A stretch of DNA of 23,055 nucleotides from Candidatus Dadabacteria bacterium (GTDB lineage: Bacteria; Desulfobacterota_D; UBA1144; Nemesobacterales; UBA2774), in assembly GCA_004356555.1 (NCBI GenBank), contig SMWY01000046.1, positions 1 to 23,055 on the forward strand, read 5' to 3'. Below are positions 14,862-22,785 of this stretch, one piece after another. The translations under genes and the position numbers were made by a program. Under the pieces are notes generated by a model. That model saw only the letters and a list, made by a program, of their open reading frames with translations, was not told where the DNA came from and ran no database searches. Numbering within the stretch: position 1 is the first letter of the stretch; each line of letters opens with the position of its first letter.

Positions 14862-15737
14862 TTATTTTCTGGATGCGTAATTTTTTGTTTTGAGATGCTT
14901 ATAGTACTCAAGCACTTTTGAAATATAGTCGGTTGTTTCAGGGTAAGGGGGGATCGTGAACCCGTGTTTTATTACTGAGCCTTTCCCTGCATTATAGGCA
15001 GCGAGAGATAATTTAAGGTCCCCGTCAAAATAATCCAGTAAATACTTTAGATGTTGAACTCCGCCTTCCATGTTTTCTTTAGCATCAAACGGGTCATCGA
15101 CTCCATAATAACTTGCTGTTTCCGGTATTAACTGCATGATTCCCTGTGCATTTTTTGGTGATACGGCATCTGGATCGAAGTTTGATTCAGCTTTTATGAC
15201 GGCCTTTACAAGATAAGGGTCTATATTATGTTTTTCACTAATGAGTACGATATCTCTGTCGTATTCTGTTGTAAAGCTATTAGATATATTTACCCCGTTT
15301 TTAGGTTTAATTATTTTGTATTTTGCAAGTGCGGAACGGTTAAAGACTACTGTCGGCATTTTATTGTTACACTCAAGCGTCTCAAGATTCCCTGATCTTT
15401 CTATAAGAATGATACAGTTTGAAATCTCGAGCACCTTAACATTATCTGTGTTTATGAGATCAAGAGTGTCCCCTTCTACATATTTCCCAAGCTCCCCGGT
15501 AACGGGGTTTTTTATCAATGCTTTAGTGGTATGTCCATTTGTAATTGTTCCTAAGAGAATTAATAGTAATTTAGATTTAGAGACCTCCAGAGAAAGCAAT
15601 TCATTCTCATTCCTTTTGTAGGGCAACTCTAGGCCGTCGTCTGCAAAAGTGCCGTACGTATCGACTGAATAGGATGTATTCGGCTGAGTTAAAAGTAATA
15701 TTGGAAACGCTAGTACCAAGAAGAGGATTTTATTCAT
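14862..15737 (-). CDS. Lytic transglycosylase (SLT) with N-terminal GspC HR-like domain
   Basis: A 291-residue exported protein. Residues 1-24 form a signal peptide (hydrophobic 4-17). Residues about 55-125 follow the HR domain of GspC, the T2SS clamp protein: LLLILLGTITNGH, ALIKNPVTGELGKYVEGD, then VKVLEI and LIERSGNLETLEC. Residues about 160-282 are a soluble-lytic-transglycosylase domain: IDPYLVKAVIKAESNFDP with catalytic E184, SPKNAQGIMQLIPETA, and LAAYNAGKGSV. Such enzymes cleave glycan strands of peptidoglycan in the periplasm. In the T2SS the HR domain binds the N0 domain of the secretin, so the fusion could bring the enzyme to a secretin or the reverse. No other T2SS gene is adjacent, but an isolated N0 protein is encoded at 6227-6667. 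The ribosome binding site is weak (GAG, eight bases). Confidence 0.85.
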   Translation of the reverse strand: MNKILFLVLAFPILLLTQPNTSYSVDTYGTFADDGLELPYKRNENELLSLEVSKSKLLLILLGTITNGHTTKALIKNPVTGELGKYVEGDTLDLINTDNVKVLEISNCIILIERSGNLETLECNNKMPTVVFNRSALAKYKIIKPKNGVNISNSFTTEYDRDIVLISEKHNIDPYLVKAVIKAESNFDPDAVSPKNAQGIMQLIPETASYYGVDDPFDAKENMEGGVQHLKYLLDYFDGDLKLSLAAYNAGKGSVIKHGFTIPPYPETTDYISKVLEYYKHLKTKNYASRK

Positions 15738-16045
15738 AAATGCTGCTCAATACAGTATGTGTTGAGAATATATGATTAACCCGAAAAAGTAAACAATAAA
15801 TATTTACATACAGTTTGCGGGTATTCCCTACATTTTCAAACGTATCATAGGTTCTAGTTTTAATGTCCAAGCTTTTATAGCCCATCATCCTAGACAAATA
15901 ATTCTACCTATGGTTAGAAATAATAGGAAAGAGCTATGGCTGTTCTTGAGCAGTACATAGTATACATGTTTTGTGAATTTAGTAGTGATTGTCTATGGGT
16001 TGAAAAATCTGGGAAAATGCCGGTCGCTTGAGCATGCTGTTACTA
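15738..16045. other. Gene-free gap between transglycosylase and DUF35 genes
   Basis: This 308-base AT-rich stretch lies between two minus-strand genes. Apart from the possible transglycosylase promoter at its left end I see no frame with coding character, no RNA fold and no repeat. Confidence 0.6.
15765..15793 (-). promoter_or_regulatory. Possible promoter for the HR-SLT transglycosylase
   Basis: On the minus strand TTTACT (15788-15793) and TATTCT (15765-15770) are 17 bases apart, placing a start about 20 bases before the ATG. Neither box is perfect, and the region is AT-rich. Confidence 0.35.
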
Positions 16046-16465
16046 CTACTTCTTTTTTATGGGATAGAACTTGTATGATTTAATCTCTCTCCCGTCCTTG
16101 CTCTTTTTCACTGTACCTATTGTTACACCCATCTTCTGCCCAATTTTAAGACTTTCAGGATCAGCAACTTCAACCTGTGCCATAACTCTTACTCCCTCTG
16201 GAAAATCAACCAATGCCAACGCATATGGTACGGGAAACTCAGGCATGCTTCTTCTTACAACTGTAAATGAATGCAACTCACCTTCAGCACTCAACATCTT
16301 CTCTTCTATTTCGTCTGAAAAGCTTATCGGATCAGCCATGTATTTTGGAAAAGTCCAATTGTCAGATTCCTTTGAATATCCTCCGATTAGCCTTACTTTG
16401 CCGGCGTCATCAAATGCAAATAGTTCTGGAAACATAACCTCTTCATTTTCTAAATTCTGAGCCAT
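16046..16465 (-). CDS. DUF35 OB-fold protein lacking zinc-ribbon cysteines
   Basis: A 139-residue protein of the DUF35 family (OB-fold acyl-CoA-associated proteins, ChsH2-like), which usually form complexes with thiolase-like or hydratase enzymes. The N-terminal PELFAFDDAGKVRLIGGY and the OB-fold part (EGELHSFTVVRR, YALALVDFPEGVRVMAQVE, LKIGQKMGV, YKFYPI) fit well. The N-terminal rubredoxin-like zinc ribbon normally carries four cysteines; here residues 29-50 have none, and the whole protein contains no cysteine. The helix/strand framework including the FPKY segment remains. No thiolase gene is adjacent, so the partner is unknown. The ATG at 16465 follows GGAG at 11 bases, a long but usable spacing. 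Confidence 0.8.
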   Translation of the reverse strand: MAQNLENEEVMFPELFAFDDAGKVRLIGGYSKESDNWTFPKYMADPISFSDEIEEKMLSAEGELHSFTVVRRSMPEFPVPYALALVDFPEGVRVMAQVEVADPESLKIGQKMGVTIGTVKKSKDGREIKSYKFYPIKKK

Positions 16466-16550
16466 AACAGAAATATCTCCTTGGGGAAATTTAATGTGGG
16501 ATATATATTACATCTATTTTTAATTAAGTCTAGAGGTCATGGTGATGCGT

Positions 16551-16579
16551 TTGTAAACGTTCTAAAATGTTTGTAGAAT
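16551..16579 (+). promoter_or_regulatory. Promoter for thiD-folD, possibly giving a leaderless transcript
   Basis: TTGTAA (16551-16556) and TAGAAT (16574-16579) are separated by 17 bases. The expected start is around 16586-16588, at or next to the GTG start codon of thiD. No TPP riboswitch can be placed in this short region. Confidence 0.45.
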
Positions 16580-16587
16580 AAAGCCCG

Positions 16588-17388
16588 GTGAGTCAAAAAG
16601 TTCCAAGAGCACTTACAATTGCAGGTTCAGATTCAGGAGGCGGTGCAGGAATTCAGGCCGATTTGAAAACATTTACGGCCTTAAGGGTTTTCGGCATGTC
16701 CGCCATAACTTCTGTTACCGCTCAGAATACAAATTCAGTCTTAGGAATAATCGATTTATCCCCTGAGTTCATAGAGCTTCAAATAGATGCTGTGGTAAAT
16801 GACATAGGGGTTGACGCAGTAAAAATCGGTATGCTCTCAACCAAAGATATTGTCTCATCTGTCGCGGGAAGTATCATTGAGCACGGATTAAAGAAAATCG
16901 TCTTAGATCCAGTAATGGTAGCAAAAGGGGGAGATATTTTATTGAATCAAGAAGCTCAGCAAACTTTAATAAAGGAGCTTTTACCTCATACTTTTATTGT
17001 TACACCTAATATTCCTGAAGCAGAGGTAATTACAGGTCATGAGATTACATCTGTAGAGGATATGAAAGAAGCAGCAGAGAGAATAAAATTGTTAGGCTCT
17101 GAAAATGTTCTTTTAAAGGGCGGGCATCTTGATAAATCCTTAGACGCCATAGATGTTCTATATGATGGTAACGATTTCTATGAGTTTAAAACTCTGAGGA
17201 TTGACACTAAAAACACTCACGGAACCGGGTGTACTTATTCTGCTGCGATTTGTGCAGGATTGGCAAAAGGGTTCTCAACTGTTCGAGCGGTTAAAGAAGC
17301 AAAAGACTATGTAACATTTGCTATAAAGAATTCTTTTGATCTTGGTAGTGGGCATGGTCCTTTGAATCATTTCTGGAAAATAGACTAA
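16588..17388 (+). CDS. thiD: Hydroxymethylpyrimidine/phosphomethylpyrimidine kinase ThiD
   Basis: ThiD phosphorylates HMP and then HMP-P to HMP-PP, the pyrimidine precursor of thiamine. The 266-residue protein has the ribokinase-like fold with the substrate loop AGSDSGGGAGIQAD (residues 12-25), KIGMLST, VLDPVMVAKGG, TPNIPEAEVITG, LLKGGHL, and the C-terminal H211-G-T-G-C215 anion-hole motif. The GTG at 16588 is the only start possible because a stop codon lies three codons upstream in frame. No ribosome binding site precedes it, and a promoter ends so close that the mRNA may be leaderless. folD follows after 11 bases. No other thiamine genes are nearby. Confidence 0.94.
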   Translation: MSQKVPRALTIAGSDSGGGAGIQADLKTFTALRVFGMSAITSVTAQNTNSVLGIIDLSPEFIELQIDAVVNDIGVDAVKIGMLSTKDIVSSVAGSIIEHGLKKIVLDPVMVAKGGDILLNQEAQQTLIKELLPHTFIVTPNIPEAEVITGHEITSVEDMKEAAERIKLLGSENVLLKGGHLDKSLDAIDVLYDGNDFYEFKTLRIDTKNTHGTGCTYSAAICAGLAKGFSTVRAVKEAKDYVTFAIKNSFDLGSGHGPLNHFWKID

Positions 17389-17399
17389 AGGAGCTGGTA

Positions 17400-18248
17400 A
17401 TGGCTGAAATAATAGACGGGAAAAAGGTCTCAGAACATATAAGAAGTCAGATTGCCAAGGGGGTCGACAAATTAAAGCAGGAAACAGGTATAACTCCTGG
17501 GCTTGCGGCAGTTCTGGTAGGTGATGACCCGGCATCAGAGATTTATGTGAGAAATAAAAGAAGAGCTTGTTCAAATGCAAGTATTTATTCTGAGGAACAC
17601 AAGCTTCCTTTGGAAACTACAGAACAAGAGCTTCTAACACTTGTGGATAAGCTCAATAACGATCCCAAAATACATGGAATATTAGTACAGCTCCCGTTAC
17701 CTGATCATATAAATGTAACAAAGATTCTAAGGGCTGTCTCTCCTCTAAAGGATGTTGACGGTTTTCACCCCTATAATGTGGGGCTTCTTGTGGAGGGGAA
17801 TCCGAGGTTTATCCCCTGCACTCCCCACGGGATTATCAAGATGCTTGAGTTTTATAATATAGATATAAGTGGTAAACAGGCTGTAGTTGTAGGACGGAGC
17901 AATATTGTCGGGAAACCTGTCTCAATGCTCCTTCTTCACCGCCACGCTACTGTGACTGTCTGCCATTCACGAACCAAACCGCTTGATGAGGTAACAAGGA
18001 GAGCCGATATACTGGTTGCTGCCATAGGGCGTGCTAATTTTATTACCGCCGATATGGTTAAGGAAGGTGCTGTTGTAATAGATGTCGGGATAAATCGTAA
18101 TGAAGAAGGCAAGCTCACAGGAGACGTGGATTTTGAGGCAGTTTCACAAAAAGCATCTTATATCACACCCGTTCCGGGAGGGGTAGGGCCGATGACTATA
18201 TCCATGCTTCTATGGAATACCCTTGAGTCGGCGAAGAGTACTTCTTAA
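17400..18248 (+). CDS. folD: Bifunctional methylene-THF dehydrogenase/cyclohydrolase FolD
   Basis: FolD interconverts 5,10-methylene-THF and 10-formyl-THF, supplying one-carbon units for purines and formyl-Met-tRNA. The 282-residue protein has the catalytic YVRNK (Y49, K53), QLPLPDHI (Q97), KDVDGFHP (D120), and the NADP-binding GRSNIVGKP (165-173). PGGVGPMTISMLL near the C-terminus is also diagnostic. The ATG has a clear AAAGGAG six bases upstream that overlaps the thiD stop codon, so translation of the two is probably coupled. Length and motifs are complete. Confidence 0.97.
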   Translation: MAEIIDGKKVSEHIRSQIAKGVDKLKQETGITPGLAAVLVGDDPASEIYVRNKRRACSNASIYSEEHKLPLETTEQELLTLVDKLNNDPKIHGILVQLPLPDHINVTKILRAVSPLKDVDGFHPYNVGLLVEGNPRFIPCTPHGIIKMLEFYNIDISGKQAVVVGRSNIVGKPVSMLLLHRHATVTVCHSRTKPLDEVTRRADILVAAIGRANFITADMVKEGAVVIDVGINRNEEGKLTGDVDFEAVSQKASYITPVPGGVGPMTISMLLWNTLESAKSTS

Positions 18249-18340
18249 TAGTATGGGGCATATGTGTTGATAGATATTCAAGTAAGACCTAGAATAAGCT
18301 CCTATTTCCTAAAATCCAACACTCTAAAATATTGTAAATC

Positions 18341-18516
18341 TGTGGATAACTTGTCTTCTATAGAAATTAATTCTATTCACATTAACGGCCAAAGTTTGTT
18401 ATTGTTAAGCTTTAACTGCCTCTAATCATTATAGTTTTGTTGTACCCATATTTTTGAATAACTATGGAAAGGGCTCTTGAATTTATGCTTTTATATTGTT
18501 GATTAATTGTGGATTA
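18341..18516. other. Intergenic stretch with DnaA-box-like 9-mers
   Basis: The 265-base AT-rich gap between folD and folK contains one perfect DnaA box in reverse orientation (TGTGGATAA, 18341-18349) and two one-mismatch copies: CTATTCACA at 18373-18381 and TGTGGATTA at 18508-18516, the last overlapping the folK stop codon. No dnaA, dnaN or similar gene is in the window. Such short motifs in AT-rich DNA can arise by chance. Confidence 0.3.
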
Positions 18517-19017
18517 CTGTTGAGCAGTTGTGAATGGCTGTTCTAATTTTATTACCACCTTACTGTCTCCCAATTTCTCTAGAAGCTCTAATATAGATAT
18601 CTTAAGCTCGGGATGAATGAAATCACGCGCAATTTCACAAATTGGCTCAAGGACAAATCGTCTTAAGTGTGCTCTTGGGTGTGGAATGATTAAATCATCA
18701 TCTTTCATAACCAGGCCGTCGTAAAAGATAATGTCGAGATCGATTACTCTGGGCCCCCATTTCTCTCCCCTTACCCTTCCTAGTTTATCTTCAACGGAAT
18801 TAAGGTGAGAAAGCAACTCATGCGGTGAAAGATCAGTGTTAATTTCCACTGCACAATTAATAAAATTAGGCTGATCCTCATTACCCACAGGCTCAGTTTC
18901 ATAGAGAGAGGAGATTCTGACTATTTCAGCAAAATTTCCTATTTCCTCCAGAGCTATTTTGCAGTTGCCTATTGTATCTCCTAGATTACTGCCTATTCCT
19001 ATGAAAACTCTCTGCAT
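18514..19017 (-). CDS. folK: 2-amino-4-hydroxy-6-hydroxymethyldihydropteridine pyrophosphokinase FolK
   Basis: FolK transfers pyrophosphate from ATP to hydroxymethyl-dihydropterin in folate synthesis. The 167-residue protein begins with FIGIGSNLGD, carries SSLYETEPVG and NFINCAVEI, and has the metal- and ATP-binding GPRVIDLDIIFY with D93 and D95. The C-terminal IPHPRAHLRRFVLEPICEI is also standard. The ATG at 19017 is the family's usual start; no convincing ribosome binding site precedes it. The gene is divergent from the pterin dehydratase gene and convergent with folD, so three tetrahydropterin/folate genes cluster here without forming one operon. Confidence 0.95.
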   Translation of the reverse strand: MQRVFIGIGSNLGDTIGNCKIALEEIGNFAEIVRISSLYETEPVGNEDQPNFINCAVEINTDLSPHELLSHLNSVEDKLGRVRGEKWGPRVIDLDIIFYDGLVMKDDDLIIPHPRAHLRRFVLEPICEIARDFIHPELKISILELLEKLGDSKVVIKLEQPFTTAQQ

Positions 19018-19093
19018 GGTAATTAAACTTAAATCACAATTCTTTGACTATCCAGTGGGTATTCATTAATTTATATAAAAAGGGGGTTAAATT

Positions 19094-19372
19094 ATGGCTC
19101 TATTATCAGACAATGTAATCACTGAGAACCTCGGCAGCTTAGAAGGTTGGGGACAAGAAGGGAACCAGATAGTTAAACAGTTTAAATTTAAAAATTTCAT
19201 ACAATCAATCGGATTTGTGAGTAAAGTATCTATGCTTGCCGAAAGAGTAGATCACCATCCAGATATTTTAATTCAATACAGCAAAGTAACTATAACTCTA
19301 TCGACCCATAGTGAGGGTGGATTGACTGATAAAGATTTTAATCTGGCAAGTGAAATACAGAAAGTATCTTAG
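19094..19372 (+). CDS. phhB: Pterin-4a-carbinolamine dehydratase
   Basis: A 92-residue enzyme of the PCD/DCoH family, which dehydrates 4a-hydroxytetrahydrobiopterin to regenerate the quinonoid cofactor after aromatic amino acid hydroxylation. The signature AERVDHHPDI (E50, H54, H55, P56) and the later THSEGGLTDKD (H72) contain the catalytic histidines. Length is typical (90-110). The ATG follows AGGGGG with seven bases spacing. No phenylalanine hydroxylase gene (phhA) is present; the neighbours are folate genes, so the pterin substrate may be different. The stop codon lies inside a possible terminator hairpin. Confidence 0.92.
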   Translation: MALLSDNVITENLGSLEGWGQEGNQIVKQFKFKNFIQSIGFVSKVSMLAERVDHHPDILIQYSKVTITLSTHSEGGLTDKDFNLASEIQKVS

Positions 19373-19395
19373 CCTAAAGCGCTAAGGTTTCTTTT
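19368..19395 (+). terminator. Possible terminator between phhB and the small membrane protein gene
   Basis: CTTAGC (19368-19373) and GCTAAG (19381-19386) form a six-base stem with a seven-base loop, followed by GTTTCTTTT. The stem is short and includes the phhB stop codon on one strand and the end of the convergent gene on the other. Confidence 0.35.
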
Positions 19396-19669
19396 CCTTC
19401 TCAATTATCTCGTAATCACTTTCATCCAACGTAATTGTTGTAGTGCCGTCATCTACTTTTGTAACTTTATCAGGCTTCTTACTTCTAAAAGAATTTATAA
19501 ACCTAAGAGCAGTTAGTACAATTACTCCCACTGCAACAACAATCCCGATAAAGAGTCCAAAAATAGCCAATACTCCAATTACTACCAGAACCAAAATAAA
19601 CATTAGAGGGAAAACATAGAACGGCGGTTTACCCTTAAACTGATAGAAATTAATTTGTCTATTATTCAT
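19382..19669 (-). CDS. Small membrane protein of unknown function downstream of secA
   Basis: A 95-residue protein with a hydrophobic region at about residues 18-57 that can form a two-helix membrane hairpin, then a basic stretch (FRSKKPDK) and a polar acidic tail ending ESDYEIIEKEKKP. I do not recognise a named family. The start is the ATG at 19669, supported by AAGG nine bases upstream; a GTG at 19711 in the same frame would overlap the secA end and has no site. It lies 23 bases downstream of the secA stop on the same strand, so it is probably co-transcribed with secA; a role in export is only a guess. Confidence 0.7.
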   Translation of the reverse strand: MNNRQINFYQFKGKPPFYVFPLMFILVLVVIGVLAIFGLFIGIVVAVGVIVLTALRFINSFRSKKPDKVTKVDDGTTTITLDESDYEIIEKEKKP

Positions 19670-19692
19670 AGTTATTAACCTTAAACTCTTCC

Positions 19693-22563
19693 CTAGGCCT
19701 TTCCATGGCACTTTTTATATTTCTTGCCGCTTCCACATGGGCAAGGATCGTTTCTGCCTATTTTTTTCTCTTGCCTTCTTATAGGTTTTTTCTTTTCTTC
19801 CTCTTTTCCCTCTCCCTCTCCACTGCTTAAGACCATGCGCTGCTGTTCAGCTCTTCGTTTCTTCTCGAGTCTTTCCATATCCGTTTCACTTACCGGCTGT
19901 ACTCTAAAGAGTTTCTCACAGACATCGTTGCTGAGTCGGTATATAAGGGAGCCGAACATATCGTAACCCTCCCTCTTATATTCGTGAAGCGGGTTTCTCT
20001 GAGCATACCCTCTAAGCCCTATACCCTCTCTTAAATGGTCCATGTTAAGAAGATGGTCTTTCCAGAGATAGTCAACAGTCTGGAGCATGACAAATCTTTC
20101 AATCTGACGCATAGTTTCGCTGCTGATGTCCTGTTCTTTTTGTTCGTAATATTCATGTACTTTATGTTGAATATATTCTGTAACATCTTCTTTTTTAATA
20201 ACATCTTCAGGTAAATCCTCAAAGTCTATCTCTATATTAAACAGTGTATGTAGGGATTCTTTAAGTTCGCCGAGATCTAGGGTGTCTGAATTTATTTTTT
20301 CCGGCAGAGAAGCTGCTGTGATATCCTCTGCTATATCATCAGCCATCTCAAATAAATTTTCTTTCAGGTTTTCTCCACCTGCCAGGAATTCTTTCCTTTT
20401 TGTGTAGATAACGTCTCTTTGAGTATTAAGGACATCATCATAATCGAGTAGGTGTTTTCTAATATCAAAGTTATGTCCTTCGACTTTTTTCTGAGCATTT
20501 TCAATAGATTTGCTTATCATCTTATGCTCAATCGGCTCACCTTCTTCCCAGCCGAGTTTGTCCATGATTTTAGTAATTGTTTCAGAGGCGAAGATTCTCA
20601 TTAAATCATCTTCAAGTGATACAAAGAAACGTGATGAGCCCGGATCACCCTGCCTTCCCGCTCTTCCCCTGAGCTGATTGTCGATTCTTCTGGATTCATG
20701 TCTTTCTGTGCCGATAATATGAAGCCCACCCATCTCAATCACTTTTTTCTTGTCCTCATCACAGATTGCTCTTGCTTTGAGTATCGCCTCTTTATACCGT
20801 TCGGGATCAGCTTCTGCCGGATCTACTTTGTCTTCTTTTCGTAGAATTTCGTCTGCCAAATGTTCATGGTTTCCTCCGAGTATAATATCTGTTCCCCTTC
20901 CAGCCATGTTGGTTGCTATAGTGACAGCTCCAATTCTTCCGGCCTGTGCTATAATTCCGGCCTCTCCTTCATGCTGTTTTGCATTTAAAACCTGATGTTC
21001 TATTTTGAGCTTTGTTAGCAGATGATGGAGTTTCTCCGATTTTTCAATCGAAGTGGTACCTACAAGCATTGGGCGTCCTTGTTCATTAAGTTCCTTTATC
21101 TCTTGTGCTACGGCATTGAACTTCTCATTTTCAGTTTTATAAATTAAGTCGTTTCTATCGTCCCTTATCATTAGCTTATGAGTGGGAACTACATTCACGT
21201 CGAGCTTATAGATGTCCTTGAATTCAAATGCTTCAGTATCAGCAGTACCGGTCATACCGGCTAATTTTCTATACATACGAAAGTAATTTTGGATCGTAAT
21301 AGTGGCCAGGGTCTGGTTCTCGTTTTCGATTTCTATACCTTCTTTCGCTTCAACCGCCTGATGCAGGCCGTCACTCCAACGCCTTCCGAGCATTAGCCTT
21401 CCCGTAAATTCATCAACTATTATTGCCTGTCCGTCCTTTATCATATAATCGACATCACGATTAAACAGATTGTGTGCCCGGAGTCCTTGAATTACATGAT
21501 GCAGGATTTCAAGGTTCACAGGGTCGTACAGATTTGTTATGCCAAGAGCTTGCTCGACTTTTGTTGATCCCTCCTCAGTCGGGGTTACCTGTTTTATTTT
21601 TTCATCGACGCTAAAGTCAACTTCCGGTTTTAACCTTCTTACTACCTTATCAATTTCATAGTAACGCTCAGTAGAATCCTCAGAAGGTCCTGAAATTATC
21701 AGAGGAGTTCTCGCTTCGTCAATTAATATGCTGTCTACCTCGTCCACAATTCCAAAATTGTGTCCCCTCTGCACATAATCATCGAGAGAGAATTTCATAT
21801 TGTCTCTTAAATAATCGAATCCGAATTCGTTGTTTGTTCCGTAAGTCACGTGGGCTCCGTAAGCCTCTCTCCTCGAGCATTCGACAAGTTTAGTTTTAAA
21901 AGCGGATAGTACATCGAGGTTCTTTTCAGGGGGTATGTCCATATCCGTGTACTCGTTTGGCCATACACTCTGGTTCTTATCTATAGCATTTTGAGCTCGT
22001 TCAGGGTTCTCCCACTCTACCAAGTAAGAAATCTCGTGATTTACTACACCTACTGAAATGCCTAAAAGTTTATGAATTGATCCCATCCATGTTGCATCAC
22101 GTCTTGCAAGATAATCGTTAACAGTGATAAGATGTGCCCCATAACCGGCAAGGCCGTTTAGATAGAGGGGGAGGGCTGCAACTAGTGTTTTTCCCTCACC
22201 AGTCTTCATTTCCGCTATTTTCCCTTGATGAAGGACTAGACCGCCTATGAGCTGAACATCAAAAGGTCGCATTCCAAGCGTTCTACGGGCTGCTTCTCTT
22301 ACTGTGGCAAATGCTTCAGGAAGTATTTCCTCAAGCGTATTTTCTAATATTTCAGCATGTTCTTCGTCTTCAAGGTCGCCATTTTCATTCAAACTGCTTT
22401 TTACTTTTTCTATGAAAGAATCTGTTTTTTCTTTTAGGGCAGAGTTTGAAAGTTTTAATAAGGCCGCTTCATGTTCATTAACAACATCAACAATTGAACC
22501 AAGTTTCTTTATATCTCTTTCGTTCTGAGAGCCCACAATTTTTTTCATTATGTAAGAAATCAT
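19693..22563 (-). CDS. secA: Preprotein translocase ATPase SecA
   Basis: SecA drives post-translational export of unfolded proteins through SecYEG using ATP. The 956-residue protein has Walker A MKTGEGKT (119-126), the DEAD-type motif DEVD (274-277), the YGTNNEFGFDYLRDNM segment, TNMAGRGTDIILGG, and RGRAGRQGDPGSSRF. The C-terminus ends with the SEC-C zinc-binding motif GRNDPCPCGSGKKYKKCHG (C941, C943, C952, H953), which contacts SecB and phospholipids. The ATG at 22563 is preceded by GGAGG at 11 bases and a good promoter; a second ATG five codons later is possible. Nothing is missing. Confidence 0.98.
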   Translation of the reverse strand: MISYIMKKIVGSQNERDIKKLGSIVDVVNEHEAALLKLSNSALKEKTDSFIEKVKSSLNENGDLEDEEHAEILENTLEEILPEAFATVREAARRTLGMRPFDVQLIGGLVLHQGKIAEMKTGEGKTLVAALPLYLNGLAGYGAHLITVNDYLARRDATWMGSIHKLLGISVGVVNHEISYLVEWENPERAQNAIDKNQSVWPNEYTDMDIPPEKNLDVLSAFKTKLVECSRREAYGAHVTYGTNNEFGFDYLRDNMKFSLDDYVQRGHNFGIVDEVDSILIDEARTPLIISGPSEDSTERYYEIDKVVRRLKPEVDFSVDEKIKQVTPTEEGSTKVEQALGITNLYDPVNLEILHHVIQGLRAHNLFNRDVDYMIKDGQAIIVDEFTGRLMLGRRWSDGLHQAVEAKEGIEIENENQTLATITIQNYFRMYRKLAGMTGTADTEAFEFKDIYKLDVNVVPTHKLMIRDDRNDLIYKTENEKFNAVAQEIKELNEQGRPMLVGTTSIEKSEKLHHLLTKLKIEHQVLNAKQHEGEAGIIAQAGRIGAVTIATNMAGRGTDIILGGNHEHLADEILRKEDKVDPAEADPERYKEAILKARAICDEDKKKVIEMGGLHIIGTERHESRRIDNQLRGRAGRQGDPGSSRFFVSLEDDLMRIFASETITKIMDKLGWEEGEPIEHKMISKSIENAQKKVEGHNFDIRKHLLDYDDVLNTQRDVIYTKRKEFLAGGENLKENLFEMADDIAEDITAASLPEKINSDTLDLGELKESLHTLFNIEIDFEDLPEDVIKKEDVTEYIQHKVHEYYEQKEQDISSETMRQIERFVMLQTVDYLWKDHLLNMDHLREGIGLRGYAQRNPLHEYKREGYDMFGSLIYRLSNDVCEKLFRVQPVSETDMERLEKKRRAEQQRMVLSSGEGEGKEEEKKKPIRRQEKKIGRNDPCPCGSGKKYKKCHGKA

Positions 22564-22600
22564 ATTCTAATAAACCTCCGAAAAATAAGAACCAACTTAA

Positions 22601-22629
22601 AGTATAAGGGTAAAACCTATCTATAACAA
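22601..22629 (-). promoter_or_regulatory. Sigma70-type promoter for secA
   Basis: On the minus strand TTGTTA (22624-22629) and TATACT (22601-22606) are 17 bases apart, about 38 bases before the secA ATG, with the GGAGG ribosome binding site in between. Confidence 0.6.
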
Positions 22630-22785
22630 ATTGCATTATTTATTCGTTTTCTAGCGGAATTTCCTATTGTTGCAGCGATATATAAGTCCTACGAACTACT
22701 TTCTCTCTAGATTTAATTCCTGTCAATATTAAATGTGCTTTGGTAAAAATTGCTCTAATAGAACTTAAACATTAACCATCAAAAT

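Noticed and set aside
16466..16587. TPP riboswitch before thiD
   Set aside because: The gap is short, none of the conserved TPP-aptamer segments are visible, and the best promoter lies right at the start codon.
19670..19711. Longer start (GTG at 19711) for the small membrane protein
   Set aside because: It would overlap the end of secA and has no ribosome binding site; the ATG at 19669 has AAGG upstream.
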